Shown here piece after piece: positions 1-9,351 of a stretch of DNA of 64,000 nt (the stretch's first letter is position 1; the number at the start of each line of letters is the position of its first letter). The translations under genes were made by a program, and so were the position numbers. The notes under the pieces are model-generated. The model did no database searches, was not told the DNA's origin, and saw only the letters and a list, made by a program, of their open reading frames with translations. Source of the DNA: Amborella trichopoda (lineage: Eukaryota > Streptophyta > Magnoliopsida > Amborellales > Amborellaceae); contig NW_006496667.1 in the NCBI RefSeq assembly GCF_000471905.2, positions 15,614 to 79,613 on the forward strand. The letters are read 5' to 3'.

Positions 1-125
1 TGTTTATGTAAATATAAGTATAAATATATATTTACATATAAAAATATATGTAATTATTTGTAAATATAAATAAATGTAAATGTGTTACATATATATTTAA
101 ATATATTTGCAAACATATATATAGT
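1..125. repeat. AT-rich low-complexity sequence
   Basis: Alternating TATA/TAAA-like sequence with almost no G or C. No gene seen. It ends abruptly where the homology to the repeat at 9.35 kb begins, so it probably marks where that repeat copy is truncated. Confidence 0.6.
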
Positions 126-139
126 GTGCTCGTTTCTTT

Positions 140-1600
140 AAAATTGGATGAATCTTGAAAGCTTTGGATTGATAGTATGCTTGTTTCTTGATGGCTATCT
201 GTGATTTCTTCTTTGGATCACACTAATAATGCTGTCACGATCGTGTGACAACAAATGCAGCTCGATTTCATGCCAAGACGAACATTTCACAACTTTGGAG
301 TTTTTACTAGAATTTGGAATTTCGACGTCAAAATTTGCAGTCATTTTATTGGCTTCGAGTCCAAAATTAGACCATTCACCATGTGCGGAGTTCGGACCAG
401 AGATAGGCCTAGACCTTACGCATACTATGGAACCAGTCTCCCGTCAATCCGTTGCACGAGCGCCGTGATTTGACCGCTGAAGCGAGGCATGTCGCTGGTG
501 ATTTTTCTACAACTTTCTTCACGGATCGACAACTTCTCTCTAGATTTTCTCCTTGTTCGGGAATCATCAAGGGGCGTTCCACATATCAAAATGCTTGTCC
601 TGACGAACACGCTCACGAAATTTGAGCATGATTCGACTCGGAACGAGTGAGATATGGCCCCGAAAGTCACTGCCTGAGACTGTAAAAACAACCACCTTTA
701 ATGGTGATTTGGTGCAGGGAGTGCACACGGGAATAGTGTGCGGCCTACCCCTTTTTGGTCTTTTACCCATAAATTTATCTTAGAGTGCCCGATTAAGCCG
801 AAACTTGACCCATAGGGGTTTTCTATCTTGCTGGATCTAATGGAAGTGGTCCAATAGCAATTTGACGCACCGGAAATAGAGCTCTAGTTACAGGGTCCAT
901 TTTAGGGTGCTAGAGACTGATTTTTCTGAAATTCTTTCTTTGTTGGCACTGCCTTAGACATGTCAAATTGCAACGAAACATGGCAGGTTGCCTTTTGAAG
1001 TGCTTAAGAACATTATGACTTGTTTTGGGACAATTATGAGATTATCGAGAATTCCACTATAATTCAGGCTTATTGACCGGCTTCTCTTTTTATTTTGCAT
1101 CGGGGACTAAGGTGCTAAAAAATGTGTTCAAACAATGGTCCTTCAGCGTGGGACCTGACTTGCCGCCTTGGTGATTCTTCTGACTTTCGGGTCCTTTCGT
1201 GAAGGACTCAAACGGTCAGATTCTTCTTGAAGCTCATATTTTAGGGTCCTGATATCAAGGGATCCTGACACCAGTGATTTTTCTTTGGAATGCGGGCTGA
1301 AGCCATTTAAGAGGTGTGTGCTGCATCAACCTGCTTATTAGTCCAAGTGCCCTTTGTGGGTTTCCCTTGAACTTGGGAAGTGGAGTTGTAGGGACAAATT
1401 TCACCAACCTCCTTTTATTCGGGGCTCTTTTACTTACGACCTTTCTGCCACATCCACCCTTTTCTTTAATTTTTACTCACGGTTCCCTTTCGGGTTTTTA
1501 CCATGCCTGGGTTTTTATTTTCACAAAACTCTCTTACGCATGGTTTCGCGACCATGCCCATCTGTCATTTTTACTCATTGTGTTCCCTTGACTAGGTGTA
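140..1600 (+). repeat. Long dispersed repeat, copy 1 (candidate LTR)
   Basis: Diverged direct repeat of about 9352-11600. Anchor matches are the 'ttggatgaatctt' start (about 145 and 9363), a shared block ending at a cytosine-rich 'taccccttttt'/'tatcccttttt' motif (about 747 and 9950), and the 'ccaagtgccctttgtgggttt' type block (about 1340 and 11350). It flanks a minus-strand Ty3/gypsy pol, as expected of a long LTR, but no clear TG...CA ends or primer site were found. It could equally be a repeat family unrelated to that pol. No coding capacity seen. Confidence 0.45.
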
Positions 1601-1699
1601 GACCATGCTCGTTATTCATTATTTTTTTGTTTTGTAAAGGCATGTTTAGGGTCATGCCTTCGGGACCTATGTGAAGCCTTTTAATGTCTTGCAATCAAG

Positions 1700-2415
1700 A
1701 TGTGCACTATAGTTTTAAGGTCATACAGTTGGACCGTTGTGGAGATGGATGACAGTCTCTGGAGACCATGAAGTGAGTATGGTGGTGGTTTGACTCACTT
1801 TGGGGGATGACACGAGGCTGCCTATGAAAGATGGATGGTGTTGGTATGGAAGGTGGATAGTGGTAACCCACTAGCTGACGGTGAGTATGGATGGCAGGAT
1901 GGTTCGCCATTTTTTGAGTGTGGGTGAAACTCACTGGGGAATGTTGATGGTAATGAAGAAAGATGGATTTAATGGGGGTTTGATGAAGATGGTTCGCGCA
2001 CATGATCGGGTCGGTTAGGGAAGACGTGCGTGAAGACTCATGTAAAGGGCATGTGCGCGTGTGTGGAGGCACATTTAAGGTCATGCCTCTAGGACCTGTG
2101 CAAAGCATTTAGCGTCATGCCACCAGAATGTGCACTATAGTTTACGGTCATATATCTTGGACCGTGGCTATGCAGTTTAAAGTCATGCAGCATGGACCAT
2201 ACAATTTTAAGGTCATACAACTAAACCTTCGCTACAGTTTAAGGTCATATAGTTCGGACCGTGATGCTAAGCCTTTTAACGTCATGTAAGCAGGACATGC
2301 ACTATGGTTTAAGGTCATACAGCTGGACAATGCAGTTTAAGGTCCTGTCACTAGACCTCCGCTATAGTTTAAGGTTGTATAGTTTAGACCATGCAATTTA
2401 GGGTGCACTTAGACC
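1700..2415. repeat. Imperfect tandem repeat block
   Basis: The theme 'aaggtcatacagttggacc', with spacer 'gctatagttt', recurs many times with substitutions (clear around 1715, 2070-2100, 2150, 2190, 2210, 2240, 2290, 2310, 2335, 2370). Unit length is roughly 25-45 bases. The minus-strand open frame at 1707-2108 is a by-product of the repeat and resembles no known protein. The left part (1740-2050) is less regular. Confidence 0.5.
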
Positions 2416-2464
2416 ATGATGTGGGTTGCCATGTAGGCATAGCTCCATGGGGAATAGAACAATC

Positions 2465-2845
2465 CAACTCCCTGGGGATCCAATGATTAAGGCAATATAT
2501 AAGCAGAGGGCTTAAATGGAGATGCTAAGCGGAAGCAAACTTCACTAGGGATTGGGGGACAAGTATGACTCCTTGGGGGTGAAAAATGAGACTCCATAGA
2601 GAATAGGCTTATGGAAGGTAATCTGACTCCTTGGGGATAAAATACCAGAGGAATAAGGACTTGGTAGGAAACAGACCCACTGAGGATTGAAGAGGTAATA
2701 ATGACCCTAACCTAACTTCATTGGGGATAATGGGCTGCAACATGGGTGTGACTCGTACTGACGATAAGGGACTGTGGCTTGGTCCTGACACCATTAGGGA
2801 TGATAGGTCATGGCTTGGATGCAAATTCACTAGGGATAATAGTAG
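2465..2845. repeat. Short-period degenerate repeat
   Basis: A motif close to 'gactccttggggataa' recurs at irregular spacing of about 30-50 bases (2467, 2567, 2590, 2624, 2670, 2715, 2785, 2825). No gene or known element end seen. Confidence 0.4.
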
Positions 2846-3265
2846 GCCACACACGGCAGTAACCAGGTGCTAGCACATGTGGAGAGTTAGCATGGGGAGC
2901 GCAACACACACGACAGTAACCAGGTGCTAACACACGCGGGGCGTTAGCATGGGGAGAGCAACGCACACAGCGGTTGACTTGAACGATAGTAACATTGACA
3001 TGTACGGCATCAGTACATGCAGAGGTAACATACGCAACGCTAGCGTGCACAGTGGCAACACGCACGACGATAGATTTGAGAACACAGCCGATGCTGGGCA
3101 TAGCCAGTGCTAGCTTTTGAGAACACAGCCGGCGCTAGGCCTTTGAGAACACAGCCGAGACTGGGCATAGATTACGAAGACGGCACTGGTCACAAGTTAC
3201 ACAGACGGCACTAGTCACAAGTTACACAGACGATGCTGGTCACAAGTTACACAGACAACACAGAC
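2845..3265. repeat. Cluster of three tandem repeat families
   Basis: First, two copies of a roughly 60-base unit beginning 'acgacagtaaccaggtgcta' (about 2852-2965). Then units of about 25 bases around 'gaacacagccgatgctgggc' (about 3070-3170). Then four units of about 27 bases around 'cacaagttacacagacggca' (about 3185-3260). They are contiguous, have different consensus sequences, and encode nothing recognisable. Confidence 0.5.
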
Positions 3266-3462
3266 GACAGTGACTTGTGTTCGGGCCTCAAGCCTGAGCG
3301 TGACCCAGTCCTGGTCTCTAATGCATGAGGTTTCATGGGCGGTGATAAACTACGTTTAGGCCTCGGGCTTGAGCCTGACCTAGTCTGGCCCATCGTCGTT
3401 TAGTCCTTAGGGACCTGACTTGCATTCCTGATTTGTTAGGGGCACTTCGGGGAAGATTCACC

Positions 3463-3470
3463 TATATAAA
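3463..3470 (+). promoter_or_regulatory. TATA-box-like motif in repeat DNA
   Basis: 'TATATAAA' followed by 'gggg', in a segment (3270-3560) without coding signal. It would suit an LTR promoter reading rightwards, opposite to the gypsy pol at 5.0-7.6 kb. No matching LTR ends were found, so this is only a sequence match. Confidence 0.2.
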
Positions 3471-4089
3471 GGGGTAAACCTCATTTTTACCATTTTATCG
3501 AAGGTAAAATGGCTAAGGCATTCTTAGTAGCATGAAAGAGAGAGCTCTCAGAGAAAATTCCTACAAGAACGCAGAGCTTACAAGCGATGGTTGTGGGGAG
3601 TGTGACAAAGACACAGAGATTTCCTGTGATAACTCTGGTGCGAACGCAGGGTACGTCCGGCAAGGTTTGCTATTTGCTAGAATTGGGAAGTAGGGAGTTT
3701 TATTGGGGCCTACAGAGATTCTGGTAGTGATTTCAGGAGTTTCGGAGAAGAAGGAGAGGGGGGTGGAAGTTGCGACAGGGGAGTGCCGGTGAACTTCCGC
3801 TAGCTTTCGCGGGTTTTCCGGTGGTGTTCTACCATTGGGAAGAAGACGAGATGGTCCACCAGTGGATTTATGGTGAGCGGAGGGTGGGTTTCTCGTGGGA
3901 AGCCGAAAGGTCGTGGGGGAATGAACAGTCACTGACAGCAAATGGCCATCGGGAGGTGAATGGTCATGGGGTGACAAAAGTCCATAGGTAGCGAACATGC
4001 ATCAGAAGGTGAACAGTCACGGGGAGTTGAAGGGTCTTGAAGAGTTGAAAGGTCACTTGGAGCTGAAGGGACACGAAGGGTCTTAAGGA

Positions 4090-4370
4090 TGCTAGATGAT
4101 CATCATCGCTAGCAATCAAAGAGTCACGAGCAAACACGCGCGGCGATAGAAAACACAGTCGGCGTTAGCTTTAGCGGGTGTTAGCTCTTTGTTAGACACA
4201 AGCGACGCTAGTCCTTGAAGACACAGCCGACGTTAGCCCTCAGGAAACTCAGCCTACGCTGGGCCTTAAAAACATAATTGGCGTTAGTATTTTGTAGACG
4301 CAACCGACATTAGCCCTCAAAAAATGTAGCTAGCACAGGGCCTTAGAAACACAGCCGACGTTGAGCCCTG
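4090..4370. repeat. Second block of 'acacagccgacgttagcc' repeats
   Basis: About seven imperfect units of roughly 30-35 bases around 'acacagccgacgttagccct' (near 4150, 4200, 4225, 4250, 4290, 4345). They resemble the middle family at 3070-3170, so one repeat family is split by 3265-4090. In that gap I see no gene; the frames at 3561-3998 look like chance. Confidence 0.45.
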
Positions 4371-4446
4371 TGCGACGATGATTTTGCACGGCTATGAATT
4401 GGGTAGGCAAAGCGTGCTGACCAATGGTAAGGCCTGGCTTATAAAA

Positions 4447-4602
4447 CTTGTTGAAGGCCAAGTCCTCAAGCACAATTGTGAACTCCATGTTGTTTTGTGG
4501 AAGAACCCTCGCTGTGAACAAGGTATGCTCTCCATCATAGGACAATTCCTTATCAGAGAAGTCTAATTTGTATGTTTGATATACTCGATCAAAGTGCTTC
4601 CA
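4447..4602 (-). pseudogene. ARGONAUTE4-clade gene fragment (N-terminal domain)
   Basis: The minus-strand frame 4330-4806 contains about 50 residues that read like the N-terminal domain of plant AGO4/6/9-type Argonautes. In order these are 'FDRVYQTY', then 'ELSYDGEHTLFTARVLPQNN', then 'MEFTIVLED'. The pattern YDG-(E)-x-x-LFT-x-x-x-LP-x-N-x-x-EFT-x-x-LED is characteristic of that clade, whose proteins bind 24-nt siRNAs for RNA-directed DNA methylation. Only this piece is present: there is no PAZ, MID or PIWI domain and no start. The flanking residues (basic repeats upstream, unrelated sequence downstream) are not Argonaute. I infer a gene fragment captured by, or inserted next to, the retroelement at 5.0-7.6 kb. 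The family call rests on remembered family patterns, not a search. Confidence 0.65.
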
Positions 4603-4631
4603 CCTTCTTCTAATGTGAGAGAGAATATTGG

Positions 4632-4792
4632 CCTGTAACCGTCCTCTCCTCAGATGCAAAAGCAACGCTGAGGTCAGCCGTTCTCTTTTCTTCTGATGCA
4701 AGGGATATTTTTGGCCTGTAATCGTCCTCTTTTCCTCAGATGCAAGAGCAACACTGGGGTCAGCCGTTCTCTTTTCCTCAGATGCAAGAGCA
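4632..4792. repeat. Tandem repeat beside the Argonaute-like fragment
   Basis: Two to three units of about 75-85 bases built on 'cctgtaatcgtcctcttttc' and 'cctcagatgcaagagcaa'. They give the repeated 'ALASEEKRT' in the minus frame. No function evident. Confidence 0.5.
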
Positions 4793-5010
4793 ATGCTTTG
4801 ACACAACTATGCAATGCTGTGTAATATATGTGTAACCTCCCTAATAATGGGTTTTTTGGCTTGTAACCCCTTCTAATGCAATAAAAGAGGTTTAATTTCG
4901 TTCGAACTGTCTTGCTCCTCTCCTTTCCCTCTTTTTTTCTTTCTTTTTATTCGTATTTCCTTCTTGCCATGTCTTTTGAAAGTGTATCAATGATACTACT
5001 TCTTTAGGAA

Positions 5011-6102
5011 TCACCCATTGATAGAGGGCATCGCCTCCTCTCCGTTAGGGTACGCCAATATGTAATCCCCATTTGGCGAGACCTTTTTTATAAAGGGGCC
5101 ATCCCATTTAGGTTCAAACTTCCCTTCGCGCCGCCCATGCATAACAATCGGCCTCTTAACAGCTAGAACAAGATCCTCACGGGTAAATGAACGGACCTTG
5201 ACTGACTTATCAAAAGCCCTCTTCATCCTCCCCTAGTTGAGCTCGGGATTCTGCTAAGCTTCTAGTCTCTTTCCATCGAGTGCATACAACACTTGATAAC
5301 GAAGCTTGACTCTCTCGTCTTCGGTCAATCCTTGAAGCATGGCAACACGTAGCGAGGGAAGTTGAATCTTAAGGGGTAACTGCTTCACCCCCATAGACCA
5401 AGGAATAAGGAGTGAAATCAGTGGCATTTCACGTGGTAGTGCGATAAGTCCACATCGTTTCAGGAAGCTTCTCATGCCAGTTCTTTTTCATCTTTGATAC
5501 TGACTTCCTTAGAACACTGCATAGAGTCTTAGTGAAAGCCTCGGATAAGCCATTCGCTCTAGGGTAGTACATAGTTGAATACTTCCACTCGAAACCAAAC
5601 TGGCTAACTAAGCGATCAGTGTGATGACTTCTGAATTTAGGGCAGTTGTTAGATGTAATCCGGTCAGGCACCCCAAACCGGTATATGATGTGATGCCACA
5701 CGAAGTTAGCCACTGTAGCCCCAGAACTTGCTTGAGTGGGACCGCTTCAGCCTATTTTGAGAAATAATCTGTAACCGCTGGAATAAAGACATGGCCCATT
5801 GTAGATGGAGGATCTATAGGTCCTACAATGCTCGTTCCCCATTATGAAAAGGGCCACGATGTCACTATAGTATGTACAGGCTTCGGAGGTTTATGAATAA
5901 GGCTTGAGTGCATTTGGCACACCTGGCACCTCTTGGCATAGTTCAAGGAGTCGGCAACTATTGAAGGCCAATAGTACCCCAATCTATGTATCTGTTCATA
6001 AATCTTAGGGCCGGATTGATGCAATCCACATATGCCATCAAAAGACCGACGGAAGAGAGTATCCCCTTTAAGGAGGGTGTACTTGGTAGACATATGGTGC
6101 AC
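5011..6102 (-). pseudogene. Ty3/gypsy integrase (broken)
   Basis: The H-H-C-C zinc-binding part lies at about 5842-6102, with H...H spacing and 'CQVCQMH' at its end. The rve core is at about 5429-5713 and the C-terminal 'KWDGPF' region at about 5011-5226. In the core, the second catalytic aspartate (usually S-D-N-G) reads 'TSNNCPKF', so it is Asn. The glutamate is kept in 'NGLSEAFTKTL'. The three segments are separated by stops and frameshifts (near 5230, 5480 and 5720-5840). Not expected to be functional. Confidence 0.75.
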
Positions 6103-6222
6103 ATTATTGCGTTCGGCATGAACTTCAGGTAGTCTACCATTCTTTATGAAATTGATGATTGACTCTCTCCAATCTTCGACCTGCTCAATTTCTACACATA
6201 TTGGATCGAAGAAGTATAATTC

Positions 6223-7560
6223 CTATTTTTGAATATCTGCTCCTTGACTTTGTGCCATTTCCTGTTCAGCTTGAATAACCTCTGTGGCTGATAAGAGTTC
6301 CTCAAATGGATAAGGCAGGCACTCGGGAAAGAGGACTCTTTCTTCATCAGCATCAACCTCAGTTCTCAGTTCAATGTATCTCCACTCTACCACCCAGATA
6401 GGTGTGGGCCCTGGTAAGGACAATTGAATTGTAGCTCCGAGCTTTGCGAGTGCATCAACCTGCAAGTTTAATCTCCTGGGGATATGAGTCAAAGATACAT
6501 CATCAAAATGGGCCATATACGATTTTACAGTATCGTGATAAGGCTTGAGAGTGTCTTTTCTTACGTCATAGATCCCCTTAAGCTACTAAATAACCAACTC
6601 AGAATCGCCATAGATATTGAGCTGCTCCAAGTCTAAATCAAAGCTTATTTCCAACCCAATTATAAGGGCCTAATTTTTGCCTCGATATGAGAACCGACTT
6701 CTGTGAGAGAGAAGGATAGAGGAAGTATCCCTCCTTTCATAGTCATGAATACCACTCTAGCACCTCCACGATCAGATTGAAAGGATCTGTCAAAGTACAT
6801 CCCCCACGAATGAGTAAGTTATGCACATAATATTGCTTCATCAAGGAGGTCACTTGTTAAAGGAGACTCTGACGGTACAGGATGTGCTGCAAGAAAATCA
6901 GCCAGGGCTTGACCCTTGGTAGCCTTTTGTGGTACATATGTGATGTTAAATTCCATAAGCAATAATGCCCACTTAGCAAGGCATCTCGACAAGAATGGGC
7001 ATGTCATAAGAAACTTTATAGGGTCTGCTTTTGATATAAGCTTCACTTCATGACCGAGCAAGTAGTGGTGGAGTTTTTGTATTGCGAAGATTAGGGCCAT
7101 ACACATTTTTTTATTAGGGGGATAATTCTTCTCAGCCCCTTACATCCTGTGGTTGAGATAGTCTAGTGCGGGCCCTTTCCCTTCGTCGTTGTTTTGTGCT
7201 AATAATGCCCTGAGTGACTTATCAAGGGCGGTCACGTATAGGATGAGGAGTTTCCCAACACCGGTGTAGAGAGCACTGGAGTGTTGAGTAAGTATCGCTT
7301 GATGTCATCAAGCATGCTTCATCCCACGCGATCGGGGTATCCTTCTTTAACAAGTGTGTAAAGGGTTTATAGCGACCTGAGAAGTTCGAGATGAACATGC
7401 GGATATAAGTCAGCTACCCTTGAAGGGAGTGTAGCTCTCGCAATGTAGTTGTTGGAAGCATTTCCTGGATAGCCTTGATCTTAACTGCCTCAACTTCCAG
7501 CCCTCGGTGTCTAACAATGAATCTCAAGAACTTTCCTTAGCTTGTATTCTCCTGTTTCTG
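6223..7560 (-). pseudogene. Ty3/gypsy RT thumb and RNase H segments (broken)
   Basis: At 7110-7560 interrupted frames read like the RT thumb of Tat elements ('FIVRHRGLEVEAVKIKAIQ', then 'SNFSGRYKPFTHLLKK'). At 6819-7106 the RNase H/connection region reads 'CMALIFAIQKLHHYLLGHEV' and 'KWALLLMEFNITYVPQKATK', ending in 'ADFLAAHPVP'. At 6223-6516 'THIPRRLNLQVDALAKLGA' is the end of the second RNase H-like domain. Stops and a frameshift separate the pieces. Confidence 0.7.
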
Positions 7561-8150
7561 CAATCACACACACATGGTTAATTTTACAAGAGAAGTGGGC
7601 TGAAAGAGACCCCACCTTGTCTTTGAGCGAATGTACATGAACATGCACATCAAAAAGAAGAAAAGGGTAAGTAAAAGAAGAAAAAGAGGTAGATCAGAGG
7701 AATTTTGACTTGGTGACGAGAGTAACGAAGGAGCTAGATCAAAAAGTGATTATCCCAGTGTGGTAGCAAGATGAGCACGGTAACTAGATCGGCACAACAT
7801 AAATACTACTAGACGTCAAAACGATTATTGGCCAGCTTGGCACAATGACTAATAAAGAGTAAGGTGGGCATGATAACTAAGACCGGCTCAACGACAATAA
7901 TGTTAGATGACAAGACTACCATGGTAATGTTTGCCTCAGCCTCTCTTGGTCAAATGAGACAGAGAGGAGAAAGAAGAGAGAGAAAGAGAAACATGCACAG
8001 TACTACTGATGTCGTGCATGTGAGAAGAAGACGAGATGAGCAATGAGGGAGAAAGTAAAAAGTGAAAGAGGACAGAGAGAAGGAAAAGAATGAAGAAGAA
8101 AGAGAGAGAAGAGAGAAAGGGAACATGGGCAGCGATTAGAGAAAAGATAA
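7561..8150. other. No gene seen; purine-rich on plus strand
   Basis: Mixed sequence to about 7930, then increasingly GA-rich. No recognisable coding region. The small open frames are low-complexity artefacts. Confidence 0.4.
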
Positions 8151-8535
8151 GAAAGAACATGGACGGCGATGAGCTCCCGCAGTCCATGATAGAAGGGTAA
8201 GAAGAGAGAGACAGAGCGGCAATGAGCCTTCGCTGCCCATGACAAAGGAACAAGAAGAGAGAGAAAACACGAGCGGCAATGAGCTTCTGCCGACCATTAC
8301 AAAGAAACAAGAAAGGAGAGAAAACATGGACAACGATGAGCTTCCGCCGTCCATGATAGAGGAATAAGAAGAGAGAGAAAACACGGGCATATTGAGCTTC
8401 TGCCGCCCATGATAGAGAACAAGAAGAGAGAGAAAACATGGACAATGATGTGCTTCTACCGTCCATGACAGAAGATTAAGAGGAGAGAGAGAACATGGAC
8501 GACGTTGTGCTTCTATCGTTCATGATAGAAGGGAA
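8150..8535. repeat. Tandem array of about seven 57-58 base units
   Basis: Each unit runs approximately 'acatggacggcgatgagctt', then 'ccgtccatgatagaagg', then 'aagaagagagagaaa'. Units start near 8156, 8214, 8270, 8326, 8384, 8438 and 8494. Because the period is about 19 codons, the minus strand carries a repetitive 176-residue open frame (7936-8466) rich in Ser, Leu and Phe. I treat that frame as a consequence of the repeat, not a gene. Confidence 0.65.
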
Positions 8536-9220
8536 GACAAGGAGACTTTGACAGAGGCCCGACTAGCCACTCGGGTTAAGGCACGGCTTGTTGTTCGTGT
8601 CTCTGAAGCAAGAAAACATCATGCTAGGTGATAGACTTCTCCATGCATGAATAGAGAAGAAAGAGAGAGAGAGCAAAGAGAGAATGGGATAGAGAAGAAA
8701 GAGAAAGGAAAGATAAAGAAAAAGAAGGAAAGTGGATAAAGAAGATCAAAGAAGAAATAGGAAAGAAAGATTGACGAGTGGAGAGAGAAAATGATGGATA
8801 GTGATGAGGATTGAGAAACAGACATAGAGATGAGGATAGAGAAAGAGAGATATGAGAGGAGGAGAGAGAAAGAGAGAGATGAGAGGAGAGAAAAAATTAC
8901 CTTCATCAAAGGGTACCAAACCTTTTCTTCTCTCTCCTCTCTCACTCCAAGGCGTTCCCACAATTTGAACGTGAACTCTCAACTTTTATTGATGAGTATT
9001 GAATAATCAACGGTCTTTAACAATTATGTTTAACATATACTTATAGAATTGGGCTCAAACATGGGTGGATGCTCAAAAACTACCTAAATTGATGATAATT
9101 ATAATTTAATTAAATTAAAAAAAATTTTAAAATTGGGTGCAAAAGGACTTTTTTACCCCTTCCCAACAATGTGTGAAATTTAAAAACAATTCCTACTGCT
9201 GCCTTAAAACTTGCGTGATC
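8536..9220. other. GA-rich low-complexity DNA, then AT-rich DNA
   Basis: 8640-8935 is almost pure purine on the plus strand (gagagaga and gaaagaaa types). From 8950 it changes to AT-rich sequence with a run of A at 9118-9124. No gene, primer site or LTR end could be identified. Confidence 0.5.
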
Positions 9221-9351
9221 TTTCGTGGATGATCTGGGGTTACTCTGGTGCCTGTTTGACCGAAAGATGATTGTTTTCTTGTAGGGCTCGACATGGCGAT
9301 CGATTTGATACTAACTTCGAGCTATGGATCAGTTTTTTAGGCCACGATCAT

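Larger units (their letters stand above)
4990..7560 (-). mobile_element. Ty3/gypsy retrotransposon relic, Tat-like lineage
   Basis: Reading leftwards the order is RT thumb, RT-linked RNase H, spacer, second RNase H-like segment, integrase zinc finger, integrase core, integrase C-terminus. RT-RH followed by a second RNase H-like segment and then integrase is the layout of the plant Tat clade. Gag, protease and the RT catalytic core are missing: homology stops near 7560 and GA-rich repeats follow. Several stops break the frame. The flanking repeats (140-1600 and 9352-11600) may be its LTRs. Confidence 0.75.

Noticed and set aside
1707..2108. 133-residue minus-strand open frame
   Set aside because: Lies over degenerate tandem repeats, His/Pro/Ser-rich, no homology pattern and no promoter context.
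2852..3260. CRISPR-like spacing of short repeats
   Set aside because: Units abut with no unique spacers and the setting is a plant nuclear genome; ordinary tandem repeats.
7936..8466. 176-residue minus-strand open frame
   Set aside because: It follows the 57-base tandem repeat and GA-rich DNA; composition is low-complexity Ser/Leu/Phe and no domain is visible.
8936..8965. Possible retroelement primer site near the right candidate LTR
   Set aside because: 'ccaaggcgttcccacaa' only loosely resembles known tRNA primer sites and is not adjacent to a clear LTR end.
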